Shown here one piece after another: positions 15,201 through 25,964 of a stretch of 64,000 bases of DNA. A model generated the notes under the pieces. The model saw only the letters and a list, made by a program, of their open reading frames with translations, ran no database searches and was not told where the DNA came from. The translations under genes were made by a program, and so were the position numbers. Source of the stretch: Gymnopilus junonius. Taxonomy: Eukaryota > Basidiomycota > Agaricomycetes > Agaricales > Galerinaceae. Each line of letters opens with the position of its first letter. The stretch's first letter is position 1. The stretch covers positions 1 through 64,000 of the forward strand of contig JADNYJ010000038.1 in NCBI GenBank assembly GCA_015501075.1, in the 5' to 3' direction.

Positions 15201-15452
15201 CATCCTATTCCGACAATACTGCGCAATTTGGTCCGGCATCTCTCAGAGGACTCTTCTCACGAAGTGCAAGCATATGTCGCAGGCCTGTCAGTTGGGCTGG
15301 CAGTCGAAGACAATATTCTATCATTAGCAAGCCTGCGTCTTCCACGCAAGTCTGTCATCCAGACCGCGACTTTCTCAAGACCCCCACTTCCTCTATCTGT
15401 TGATCCAAATGATGAAGAGGAATCCACACCAGACTTGAGCGTTCAAAGGTGA
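12221..15452 (+). CDS. PP4R1-like HEAT-repeat phosphatase regulator, two apparent frameshifts
   Basis: This resembles regulatory subunit 1 of protein phosphatase 4: a HEAT-repeat scaffold. The N-terminal leader is Pro-rich (MSAPPAYIALPPPPELFYTPP). HEAT helices begin at LALEDDGLSALEKIYLYSL and run through HIIWWFFT, AVETIIALAADQNPTVRSG, RETYADIASDTNSGVRRT, DVWWASIKSDEEEVRT and EGVRIGVARFAGLV. A long acidic, Pro-rich loop (about 12940-13500) interrupts the repeats. Two breaks look like one-base losses: in the C5 run at 12380-12384 (PFPPPP must continue as DHAIDLALED) and at the CC of 14116-14117 (RDDPDG must continue as PPEELIHLFLG). Both restore the repeat frame. The true C-terminus may extend beyond 15452, because an open frame with natural composition follows. 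Confidence 0.75.
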
Positions 15453-15927
15453 CTTGAGATGACCACCATAATGTTTGCAATGACTCGTCGGACGCGGTGC
15501 TCGCCAGCACTGGGTTTAGGCCGGCTAATAGGTTGTTCAGCGAAAATAATATGCGTCTAGACTGTTTGAGTCCACGACGAAAAGGAGGGCGATGAAGTGA
15601 AGCTTTAGGGGATCACATTTTGTGTTAAAATTATATGTATTTATTGGACTCACTTGATGCATATTTTTATCCAGGAAGATTTTTTGTGTCTGCCTGTCCT
15701 CATGACACATGATGCAGGGATCCCCCGAATGATGGAAGATAGTGCTAAATACAGTATTTGCCAACCGTATGGCCGCTCGAGCTGAGTTTGAACGTGCTGG
15801 TAAGTATAATCTTGGACGAGTTCTGCCATCTGCCTTGAAGCTTGGGCTTCTTTCCGTCTTTCCTTCTCATATCAAACCGTCGACCGGTGCTCCACACTCC
15901 CTTGGACCTCGCCTTCATGAATCTGTC
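15453..15927. other. 3' flank of PP4R1-like gene
   Basis: The first 140 bases contain a 45-codon open frame (begins DDHHNVCNDSSDAVLAS) that could be a continuation of the PP4R1-like protein if another base is missing. The rest shows nothing recognised. Confidence 0.3.
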
Positions 15928-17560
15928 ATGTTAAACCTCCTCCAGCTTATCCGTTATTTCGTCTTTGGTGTGCCCTTCCCCTTTGTAGCTCTGCTAGACA
16001 TTTGACTGATACATACATTGCAAATTATTTTTAGTTGTCTTTGTTATCTGCAATGCAATCATTACCAGCGTTGCCGTATGGAACTTGAGCCTCGTCGAGT
16101 CCATCGTCTCGGACTGTGAGCGACCTCACAATACCACTGCTTGTTGGCAGCTGACAATGCGAATCCAGCCGCTTCACGACAAATCGACAGCTTCTTGATC
16201 TTTGTTGGCGCTTCTGGCCTGTTGTTGATGTTCATGATGTAGGGTATCGCCTCCCATCAGTGTTTCGTCGCTGATGTCAGTATCCTTCAGACTGTTCTTC
16301 GAACTCTACGGCAAGAATTTGTTCCTAGGCAGAGTTTGGTTTGAACTGGCGTGGACTGGCTTGTTCTTCATCATGGAACTTGGTACGCCAATCCTTCGAT
16401 CGATAGTCGGAAATGCTCATTTTTATCTGCCTTTGCAGTCGGTGCAGCAGTGATCACTGTTCAAAGCAATGGTCAAATATGTGCTCCCCAAGGTTTATTG
16501 CACCTTGCTCCTGTGATGCTCGTCATAATTTACCTCTCTTTACCTTAGGTGTCTCATCGCCTTCCCGAGACTCGTCATGTGCGTCAACTCAAGTTCTGCA
16601 AGCGTTCACTTGGGTATTGGCCATCCTACGTGAGTTGTTAGTCACTCGAAACGTTTGGGGCCCTTTTATACTAAGACCACACAATAGTTCTTGGCTACCT
16701 CACACTCTTGTCGATCCTGACTGCTGTAAAACGAAAGGAAGACCCTACGATTTGGCATGCCAGTGTTCGTAGATTCCCGCTGGCCAGCACTCAGAGCTTA
16801 AAGAGTGCTCCTACTTCCCCTTTACCAAGGTTCCGTTCAAAGACGCCAGTCATTGTTGCACCCACTCCACGACGTGCCGTTGCCAATCGAGAGCCAATTC
16901 TTTCCTATCGCTCTGGACTCAGCCTTGAATATGAGATTGAACATTACCAAGCTCCGACAACCGCGTTCCTACCACCAGTTTCTCAGCAGGAACCGTCAAA
17001 CATCCCTAACGCCACAGTTACTACCCCTTTACCTATCACACCCTTGTCTCCACAAGCTGAGCGAGTTCAGCAGCCTTCTCAGCTTCCCTCGGCGTCTCCC
17101 CTATACCATTCCGCCGTGCGGTCAGCACTTGAAGATCGACCTGGTCAACCAAAGGCACCACCTCCTGCTCACGTAGGCCCAATCCGAAGACTACCACCTT
17201 CGCCTCCTCCTCTCGGTGACTGGCCACGATTAGACGCTACGTCTAGACCTCGTACAAAGCGGAAACCCCTTCCACAACTTCCCAGCCTCAACCTGATATG
17301 TCGGAGTTCCATCCCAACCGCTGCAACGACGACCTACACGACCACTACCTCCACCACAGCCACAACCCCAAGCACAACCTGTGTCCTCTTCTTCCTATGT
17401 TTTCGACGCCTCCGCCCTTACCGCAGCTCTGCAGCCCCTTGCATCTCCGTCCCGGCGGTCAAAACCCTCAGGACCTCGAAGGAAGTCCAATTCAGTAGAC
17501 GACGGCCAGCCCCCTTTGGATATATCAAATTTTAGTAATTCTCGCTCACAGGGTTTTTAG
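15928..17560 (+). CDS. Four-TM MARVEL-like protein with Pro/Ser-rich tail (A)
   Basis: Joined exons predict four membrane spans in a MARVEL-like arrangement: LLQLIRYFVFVVFVICNAI, IDSFLIFVGASGLLLMFMIL, the pattern VWFELAWTGLFFIMELVGA, and QAFTWVLAILLLGYLTLL. A Cys-containing loop (GQICAPQG) lies between spans 3 and 4. About 250 residues of Pro/Ser/Arg-rich cytoplasmic tail follow (KRKEDPTIWHASVRRF onward). Two apparent one-base losses near 17261-17269 and 17307-17310 split the tail. The continued frame ends SNFSNSRSQGF at 17560; as sequenced, one frame stops at 17535. It is related in layout to the genes at 18100-19406 and 20794-22361. Function unknown; MARVEL proteins organise membrane domains. 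Confidence 0.65.
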
Positions 17561-18099
17561 TTGATATCTAGCTCATGTGTATTCACTGGATGATTTTAAT
17601 TTTTTAGCTAATGTATGTATCTACTTTCACCTTGTATTTTTGGGAATCAAAAGAATTTTGTGTACCTTTCTACTTTCCACACCGCCCAAACTTTCGATGG
17701 GAGAACAAAGCCCGCAAAAACAATGGTCGATTAGGTAAGTGATAGCCGCCTTACCAGATTAGGGCCGTAAAGTTCATTGTTCTCTCCTTAAGGCTAACTA
17801 TCACATTATACCCGCATTTACATAAGAGTTTCCTTGTGCTGTATTTGCACACGAGACGCACATTGTTCCATAGGATGGCCCGCTTCCGTATGGCCCGCAA
17901 CGTTCTCTTTATAAAGGGAGCCCTGGTGAAAATGAAACTTTTGACTCCTCTGTCACTGGTGGACAAAAGAGCCCGGACTTGAACTTGCTTTGTATCTCGA
18001 CTTTTTGTCTCTTCATTTCTACTTTCTGATCCTTGGAATTTTTTTTTGTTTTCACTGGTCGCTTATTTCTCAAAGGAATCCTTTCCATTTGTTTTCATT
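17561..18099. other. Intergenic, AT-rich
   Basis: No gene recognised. Promoter region of the following membrane protein. Confidence 0.45.
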
Positions 18100-19406
18100 A
18101 TGCCCTTTGAACGACCAGACTGTGCCGACACCACCTCAACGAATCTCCTGAAGCGGAATCCTTTTGTAGTATTTCGATTAGTCTCACTCGGTATGTGGCA
18201 TCATGTGGCATCTCTATTTGTGTTAGAAATTGTGGCAACTGATGTGGATTCGGATACTGTCAGCTCTTCTGAGCTATTTGGCTTTACTGTCACTTATTTT
18301 CGCGTCTTGGAACATCAACGCTTCATTATCTGCTAGAATCTCGGTTCCTTCCACCTCAGTTTTCCTCGTATTTGAGAACTGTCTGTCCATGATTTTTACA
18401 TTTATGTAAGCATTCCTGCTTTACGGTGCATAGCACAAACATTAATCTTGGTTCCAGTTCCCTGTCACAATTTTTCCATGCGAAGAGGGATTTTTCTTAC
18501 ACGGCGGTTGAATGTGGCTGGGTTGGAATAACGAGTATATCTCAAATTGGTGTGTTCAGTTCTACTCCAAGTTCCCTTGCAAGGCTGACTGTTCGATAGG
18601 AGCAGCTATCAGTTCTACCATTAATGTGTCTGCTGCATGTCATCCATCATGTATGTACATCACACTACCAGCTACGGGGTGCTAACCGTTTGGATAGCTG
18701 ACCTGAGTGTTTGTGCCTCCACTGTGTTGCTTGTACCGTCTACTTGGTTTAGCAGCATCCTTGGTGAGACCGGCGCGTTTTGCTCCCGGCTAGGGTCGTC
18801 TAACCTATATCTTCAGCTTTAGCATACTTCCTTGCTTTGTTTGTGTCAATCATGACTCACAAAAGTCTGTACCCCGATATTTGGAAGCGGACAATCTTCG
18901 AGATTGAATGGTTCGGTGATCGGCTCCAGGAGCCTCCTTGCGATGAGAAGATTGTGCAAAACTTTCTTCTCGGAAATGCTCATCTAGAGGAAGACCCATA
19001 CCGTGATTACTACGAAGATATCGAGTCTACAGCAACACGCAAGAAACAATATCCCATTCGTGACTCGATAGAGGGAGCAACACCCCTTGGAGCAGTGAAG
19101 ATCCGTCGTGGTATTGACCACCCTTTCGCTCGGCCTATGTTGAATCAATCATTCCCAACTCTTCAGAAAGTGGCCCTTCCGCTTCCATCTCTACCGGCAC
19201 GAAATACTGCATCCCAAACCTGGGGTTCGCGTTATTTGGAAAAGTTCCGTGATTCGAACCTCTTAATACGTTCCGAAAACCCTCTGCAGTATTCTAAACA
19301 CTATCACGCTCCCAAACCTTCATTTCCGCCGTCTATTCCAGACGTGGATAAACCCATCCCTCTTCCTGAGTTATCTGAATGGGTCAGAGCAGAGTCGGCT
19401 TTGTAG
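18100..19406 (+). CDS. Four-TM MARVEL-like protein with charged tail (B)
   Basis: The same layout as the gene before it. The spans are WIRILSALLSYLALLSLIF, STSVFLVFENCLSMIFTFM, ECGWVGITSISQIGVFQFY and the last span ending ALAYFLALFVSIMTHKS. A Cys-bearing loop (FPCKADCSIGAA) sits between spans 3 and 4, as in gene A. The tail (190 residues, one exon from 18837) has an acidic patch PYRDYYEDIES and ends RAESAL at 19406. A one-base loss at the TT of 18555-18556 is needed to keep span 3 in frame. The start (MPFERPDCADTTS at 18100) and the first splice are uncertain, because the frame across 18190-18230 does not join cleanly. Function unknown. Confidence 0.5.
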
Positions 19407-19578
19407 CACCATCACGGGTATATCCTAACGACATTCATGATCCTTGGACTTTCTCTACAACGCAACCGTCCACCTACAAAATACTACAGTCATCTAAAAC
19501 TATAATTAATAGACTACATATCACTGTACTGTTCCACAACAAATGTCCCTTCCAATATCTAATAGATATATCTTCCGA

Positions 19579-20344
19579 TCAAGGACTTCGCAACTGTTGA
19601 AGTTGGATCCTAAGCAAAGCATTCTCTTCGAGTGCTTCAGTCAGTTGGTGTTTGGCCTTCTGCAGTTCGCACTTGGTATCTTCCAACTCTTTGTCCGTTC
19701 CTTCCTCAATCTCTCCGGCGCCAACTGCAACCCCTGAATCCGACAGTGAGTCAAATGTAAGTAAACGAAACAAAATGCACATACCTCCTACTAATTTCAC
19801 TAGTCTCCAAAGTCGAAGAATAACAAGCAGTCCGGCTAGCTCTCTTTCCTTTCCGCGCAAAATTACCTCAAATGTAAATGTGGTCAAGATAATAATGGTA
19901 TCGAATAGATGTAGTATCGCGTGGGGGACTGAGCCAAAGGGGTTCATATACTGCAATCCAAACGTCCACAAGTTCAACGGGATTTCAACCAAGAAGAAGG
20001 TAGTAATGATAAGAGAAATGTTGGCAAGGACTTCCAGCCATGCTGGGCTATCTTCTCCACCTGGTAGCTCACAGTCCGAAGAAAGGAAGCTGTAGGCCAA
20101 ATCTGCCAGGACGCACAATGCGTCAATAGTAATCTGCGTTTACAGGAAATAAGACGCCAATTCAACGAGTCCAGTGAGAACGAGAAGCAAGACCTACCAA
20201 TGCTATAACGGTTTTATGGAATCTCGGATGCTCTAGTATATGAGCTGCCTCGGAATGATACCGGTGGTACCCAGAATCTGAGGCATCGGCATCAGTGCAA
20301 TTATAGGTGTTATGAGCTGGAAGGAGAGGTTGTTGCTCTGACAT
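19579..20344 (-). CDS. HVCN1: Voltage-gated proton channel (Hv1/HVCN1-like)
   Basis: A stand-alone voltage-sensor protein predicted to conduct protons. The start is MSEQQPLLPAHNTYN. S1 contains TIDALCVLADLAYSFL, aligning with the S1 of human Hv1 including its selectivity Asp. S2 has the FFLVEIPLNLWTF acidic residue. S3 is ILHLFDTIIILTTFTFEVIL with the conserved Asp. S4 is LVILRLWRLVKLVGG, with Arg-x-x-Arg-x-x-Lys: the third gating Arg is Lys, and the following Asn is Gly. There is no pore domain after S4. A coiled coil follows (ELEDTKCELQKAKHQL, then LEENALLRIQLQQL), as in dimeric Hv1. Two introns, both in frame; TGA at 19579-19581. The His residues that bind zinc in human Hv1 are not at the aligned places. 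Length about 220 residues. It sits between two MARVEL-like genes on the other strand. Confidence 0.88.
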
Positions 20345-20793
20345 ATGTCAACAGAGGGCGCTGACCTCGGATAACGGGTAGTAGTAGTTATGTACTAGTC
20401 AAGATATGTATGATCGCTAAATTTGGACGCCTCGTTTCTAACGGTTTTTTATACCTTGCAGTCTTGCCGCAGCCCGCACTGTGGAAATTAATCTATCTAA
20501 CAGTCAGCGCCGTCTCATGTGTACCCGTCTATAACTACACCGCCCACACGCATGAATAACTTGGACCGCTGCCTGTCAATCGACGATTCCCAGTGTACTA
20601 CTCATAAAAGTCATTCGCTCTCAATGCTTATCAACCTTTTCACCCTTTCTTCTGAAGTGGTTCAGCCTGAGGTTGCGACCGGTGTCGTCGACTCTTCTGC
20701 GTCCTGGTGGCCCCTTTTCTCCTAGAGTTTCGTTCTTTTCTCCCATTTTCATTCATTCATTTTCGGCTGTGCCGTTTGCCACGGCGATAAACA
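20345..20793. promoter_or_regulatory. Head-to-head promoter region of Hv1 and MARVEL-like C
   Basis: A 449-base divergent intergenic region with no ORF of interest. Confidence 0.4.
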
Positions 20794-22361
20794 ATGACTA
20801 TGTCAACTGCGAGGATCTGGGCTTTCTTCAGGCTGGTTCGAATCTTGGTATTTTGTGAGCACTTCCCATAGCCAAGTTGAGATGCCGAGAACCAACCAAT
20901 TTATGCGATCAAGCTTTGTCGACAATACTCAGCATGGGATTTACTGCCATATACTCTGTTCTTCTATGGCGTGGATGGACCCTGTACAGCACTGAACAAC
21001 GTATGTTCACTCGTCGTTACATCAATATTTCCATTTGCTGACTTTAGCAGGTGCCGTTGTCATAAGTTTACTCGCAGTATATGCATTGTCGTCAATTACA
21101 TTTTATCTAATGTATTGCCTTCTCATTCACCCCACGATCGAGTCTCTTACTCACAGAAGTACTACGTCAGGCTTATTTTCCGATTTCGCCTTTGGATGGA
21201 TGGGGTACGCATAGCAGTCTTGCTTTTCTTTCAAGTCGGTAAGTGATTGCACTGTATGCAGATTTGAACTGAGACTGATTCAATCAGGCGGGACCGTTAC
21301 TATTGCTCTTTTCCTTCCTTCCTTACCTTGTACTAATCTCGGTATTTAATTGCTTCAATTTACAGCTAGGGTCATGCTAATAAATAATCCCAGGGTCGGT
21401 TTCTACCTGTAAAACGGTCGAGAATATCGTTATATTTGGTGGCTGGTCACTTACAGGACTCCGTAAGTCTGTTTTTTTTACTTGGACAGCGAAAATGAAG
21501 CCTAATGATTCTTTGTAGTTCTTTTGTTCGCATTTTATCTGGCTGCTATGTCGTATGTTCCATTACCCAAGCCTCGTCCGAACCCCGAAGCAATTTTAGC
21601 CTTGAATTTTGCCACCGAAAAGCGCGAGAAGCGAGCTAGCCAAAGTTCCGTTGGTTCCACCAACTCTGTATATTCCCAAACCTCACTTGTCGAAACCCCC
21701 CCAATTCAAAACAATAAGACTACGTCACCATCTACATCAAGTACTCCAAGAATCCCCCTGACTTATTATCGTCCTGGAAGCGCAGGGTCGCTCCGCTCAA
21801 CCGCAACGACTACTAGGTCCAATATCCGAGCATCTACGCAACAGAAGTACTACAATAACCATGGGTTTTCTGCTCCCCAACCTCGCATGCCACAGACAAG
21901 ACCACTACCCGTAATGGTTACCGAACCTTTCTCAAGGCAAGGAACACCGATCTACTAGCCCGCTTTCCAGGACAGTCACCCCAGCTAGCAGCATTGGCTA
22001 TGGGCCATTGCCTTCAATGGCCGCTCAAATGAGAGAGGCTCTCACCGTGAGGACGCCATCTCCTGCGCGGTCGCTGGATTCGGAGCGTTGCATTCCAGAA
22101 GTTCTTAGTCGCAGCGCCAGTGCTTCTTCTGTACCAAGGTCTCCTTCACCCGACAATCAATTCTTCCACAACTTGCCGACAACACCACTTTCAGCTATTT
22201 TGCCTGCTCATCCGGTCCTTCCACTGTCTCCTTATGGCACAAAGCACGAGGTTGAAAAAGTTCGTCAAGATGGGAAGCCAGAAGTTTACAAATTATACGA
22301 TCGGTCCTTGGCGGTCAGCGCAGAACGAGAGCAAACCACTGTTCGACCACTTCAATATTAG
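20794..22361 (+). CDS. Four-TM MARVEL-like protein with Pro/Ser-rich tail (C)
   Basis: Third member of the local membrane-protein group. The N-terminus is MTMSTARIWAFFRLVRILVF, then MGFTAIYSVLLWRGWTL (span 1), AVVISLLAVYALSSITFYLM (span 2), TVTIALFLPSLPCTNL (span 3), a loop STCKTVENIVIFGGWSLTGL and LLFAFYLAAMSYV (span 4). A long Ser/Pro/Thr tail begins PLPKPRPNPEAILALNF. Joining exons 1 and 2 in frame needs one extra T at 20851-20854. In the tail the frame as sequenced stops after RQGTPIY at 21958; a different frame then runs SPLSRTVTPASSIGYG to 22361. That break needs one extra base removed or two added, unlike the other cases here. Boundaries approximate. Function unknown. Confidence 0.6.
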
Positions 22362-22458
22362 ACGCCATTAAGGTTGGCGGTACATATTACATACATACAA
22401 GTCATTCGTTTAAACAGTTTACTTACATATACAAATAAAGATTCGACTAATTGAAGTG

Positions 22459-23267
22459 ATGAGTGACGTAATGGGCATCCTTGACATGACTTTCTTTCTC
22501 CCTCATCTTACCACTCGACGTGTTCTAGGATCAGTCTTTTCCACTCCTCAAATTGGTATATCGCAACAGATTTCTTCAAGCTATGTGATCTCAATGCGTC
22601 GTCATGCGTCGTCAAATACCTTCCCTTCAACCATTAGGCGAGCTCTGCAAAGCAATGTGGGAACCTGGCAAGGAAGGAAAGTCGGTTTCGTCATAAAAGG
22701 TGCTACGGTTGTTGCAGGAGTTTGTCTCGGCCTTTCAAATGTTCAGAAAGCTCCGATTCAATGCGATGGTGATTATTTGAAGAAGATGTTTTGGGTCATG
22801 TATTCGTCTTAACCCATTTTCTTCCAGCGCCCACACCGAAGGTAGCGGATCCCGTTTACCCGGCTGATCACCCCCAATCTCCCACATCTGCTGTTTCTCT
22901 GTATGAATTAGGGTTTGGAACAGTCACTGGAATTTGTGCAGGAGTCTTTGTTAAGAAAGGTGCCAAGGCGATCGCCTGGTTCCTTGGAGGCATCTTTTTC
23001 ATTTTGCAGGTATGTGCCGCAGTTATTAAACCATATTGACAACTAAATTTTCTCTAGTATTTGAGGTCGGCATCGTTGGTGGAGGTGAACTGGGGCAAAA
23101 TGTCCAGCAAGTTTGAGGACCTCTTCCACTCCAGAGATACGTCAGGCATTTCTAAACCACCGACTGTAGTCTCCTTGTGGAACTGGTTGATAGATTTCTT
23201 AACGGCAGATTTCCAGCCTAGAGCTTCATTCATCGCTGGATTCGCTCTTGGCTTGAGGATAGGATAG
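22459..23267 (+). CDS. FUN14 family mitochondrial outer membrane protein
   Basis: FUN14/FUNDC1-like protein. Joined exons give a basic N-terminus (MRRHASSNTFPSTIRRAL), a first hydrophobic stretch (VIKGATVVAGVCLGLS), then the family core LYELGFGTVTGICAGVFVKK with GAKAIAWFLGGIFFILQ, VNWGKMSSKFEDLF, and the final span FIAGFALGLRIG, which is the typical FUN14 ending. FUNDC1 in animals is a mitophagy receptor; the fungal role is not established. SLYELGF offers a short aromatic-x-x-aliphatic sequence, but a true LC3-interacting motif should lie near the N-terminus, so no such claim is made. The start could be the ATG at 22459 or the internal Met before RRHASS. Two introns. Confidence 0.85.
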
Positions 23268-23436
23268 ATTGCCTGCTTGGCAATCGGTGAAATAAGTAGA
23301 CTATTTATTATGGGCGCAGTTCCTTCTGCATGGAATGCTACGTTTGCATGCCACCACCGAACGTTTGAGCCTTAGTCTTATTAGTCTATGCGATGTTTCC
23401 GAGTCGTCTGTACAGGACGTCACTGCACCTGGCCGC

Positions 23437-23444
23437 TGACGTCA
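23437..23444. promoter_or_regulatory. CRE-like palindrome TGACGTCA
   Basis: A perfect TGACGTCA lies 121 bases upstream of the NOP2 start codon. Consensus for ATF/CREB-type bZIP proteins; use here is inferred. Confidence 0.4.
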
Positions 23445-23565
23445 TTACGTCGGCCGCAACTTGAATATTTGTGTGAGGCTTTAATTCCTAATAATAGCAT
23501 TCATACGCACGTGCTACCTTTTTTTCTAACTCTCAGGGGAAAACATCTGCCAACTTGCCGCCATC

Positions 23566-25964
23566 ATGGGTCGACGCTCAAAGAATAAGCAACTCCCGCC
23601 CGAGTCATTAGGTGAAGAACCCTCTTTCCCTTCCAAAAAACAACTCGGAAAGCGCAAGGCTGAGGTTGAAACACTTGAAGACGAAAAGCCCAGCATACGA
23701 CCAGCGAAGAGAGTCAAGGATATCAATGGGAAACGCAAGGAAAAAATAGTGGCAAAACCCACATTAAAAAAAAAAGAAGCGAGAAGAGCAAAGCAGGCTC
23801 AGATACGGATGGTTCGGAAGGCTGGGAGGACGTTGAGGATGGTGCGGAGTTAAAAAAAGCTCAGATTGGGTATACCTTCATTCATTACATTTCCCGGCCG
23901 TTATTCTCACAATTTCGACTAAGATCCTTATTTAACGATAGCGATAACGAGGAACCCGATGCATTCACAGGTGATCTAGATGATGCTGGCCTAGAGGAAG
24001 AGTATGCCTTTCCCCTTCGAACGTAGATTATTTTTCTAATTTCTGGCTGCCTTTAGCGACGATTTTTTACAAGCTCCAGCGCAAGAGTTTGACTTTGGTT
24101 CTGACGAAGATGAGGAGGAAGGCGTTCCAAAACATGAAAAATCGAAGCATGTTCAACTAGGTGGAAGGGCAATTTCAGCACAACCAGAGGATTCTAGTGA
24201 TGAATACGGAGCAGACGACGACGAACCAGTAACCATGGCTAACATGGCTAAGCTGTCGAGGAAATTAGAGGCTCGTGCCGTTGCAGAAGCCGAACTGGAT
24301 GTCGAAGAGTTAAAAGCTCTTGCCGCTGAAGAAGATGAAGATGAAGATATGGATGCAGATGCACCGGAAGATACAAACGGTGATATAAGTGCAGAACCCT
24401 TTCATCTTCCAACGCCCACCGAGCGGGAACAGGAGAAAGCAAGTGGTGGTCCAGATGTTCATCTCGTTCAAAGACGCATGAGGGAGTGCGTGCGAGTCCT
24501 CGCAAACTTTAGCAAACGAGCGGAGAAGGGCCGGTAAGCACTTCAAAGATGCTTCGCAGCTCTCTTGCTTAAAATCATTTTTAAGGTCGCGATCTGAATA
24601 TGTCGATCAGTTAGTAGCTGATATTGCCAGTTATTATGGCTATAATGAATTCCTTGCCAAAAAACTATTCCAACTTTTCCCGGTCAACGAGGTTAGTATT
24701 GATTCCTTTCCCTTCGTGTTCGCATCCTGAGGCTTTCGCTAGGCCATTGAATTTTTCGAGGCGAATGAAGTGCCCAGACCAGTAACTATCAGGACAAACA
24801 CACTGAGAACTCGGCGACGTGATTTGGCTCAAGCACTTGTGAATCGTGGCGTGAATCTTGAACCTATAGGGAAATGGACTAATCTTGGGCTACAAGTGTT
24901 TGAAAGTAGTGTCCCTATTGGCGCAACTCCAGAATATTTGGCAGGGCATTACATGCTTCAAGCTGCTTCCTCCTTCCTTCCTGTCATCGCACTTTCACCC
25001 CAGCCCAACGAACGCGTGTTGGATATGGCGTCCGCTCCTGGAGGAAAGACGACTCATATGGCCGCCCTCATGCAAAACACGGGTGTTGTTTTCGCTAATG
25101 ATGCAAATAAAGCTAGGACGAAAAGTCTGACGGCCAATGTACATCGTTTAGGATGCAAAAGCGTTGTGGTTTGCTCATATGACGGACGGGAATTTCCAAA
25201 GGTCATGGGTGGGTTCGATCGGGTCCTATTGGACGCTCCTTGCAGCGGAACTGGCGTTATTAGCAAGGATCCAAGCGTCAAGATCAATAAGGTCGGTATT
25301 TGCTATGACATTACTAGTCTTTAGACTGATTTTCTCATTCTGAAGTCGGAGCGCGATTTTACGCTTTTGTCCCACCTTCAAAAGCAATTAATACTTTGCG
25401 CCATTGATAGTGTCAGCCCAGACTCCAAAACGGGGGGTTACGTTGTATATTCAACCTGCTCTGTGACTGTTGACGAGAACGAGGCTGTTGTGGATTATGC
25501 GCTCAAAAAACGACCCAACGTCAAGCTTGTTGAGACTGATTTAGAGTTCGGTGTGAAAGGTTTCACGCAGTACAGAGGAAAGACGTTCAGTCCTAGCGTC
25601 AGTCTGACAAGGAGATTCTACCCTCATGTCCATAACATGGATGGCTTCTTTGTTGCTAAATTCAAAGTGGAGAAGCGATCCAAGGTGCCTGCTACTCAAG
25701 GAAAAGAAGAGGAAGTTGAGCCCAAGTTCGTTGACGAGGAGTTCAAGGTAGGTGCGCAAGAGACATTTACAGGATTCAATGAAGAGGAAGACCAGCCTTA
25801 CCTCGAAGGTACATCCTTTACTGCAACATTCTATCGTTGGCCGTGCGTTAATGAATGCTTGTTCCACAGAGGCAAAACGGAAGCGCATGAAGGCAAAGGG
25901 ACTTCGCCCTCCTCCGCGCACAAAACCTGCAATGCCTTCAAAAACAGTCGAGACAACAGCTTAG
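23566..25964 (+). CDS. NOP2: Nop2-type rRNA (cytosine-C5) methyltransferase
   Basis: Nucleolar methyltransferase that modifies 25S rRNA and is needed for 60S ribosome assembly. The N-terminus is Lys-rich, then acidic ([23 protein letters not shown]), as in Nop2. The catalytic region has the lead-in [23 protein letters not shown] motif [35 protein letters not shown] (releasing Cys in PCSG) and YVVYSTCSV (nucleophile Cys), then [18 protein letters not shown]. It ends Lys/Arg-rich at the TAG at 25962-25964. In the A10 run at 23766-23775 one A appears to be missing: with A11 the frame passes from KKK into [19 protein letters not shown]. About six introns. Confidence 0.92.

Noticed and set aside
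12221..15452. PP4R1-like gene as a pseudogene because of two frame breaks.
   Set aside because: Both breaks are one-base losses in C runs, as in many other genes of this window, and the remaining coding sequence is intact with good splice sites.
19240..19262. Sequence GATTCGAACC resembling a tRNA TpsiC arm.
   Set aside because: It lies inside a coding exon of MARVEL-like gene B, and no D-arm or anticodon arm fits upstream.
22912..22932. YELG in the FUN14 protein as an LC3-interacting motif.
   Set aside because: The motif in FUNDC1 is near the N-terminus in the cytosol, whereas this is the start of the conserved membrane core.
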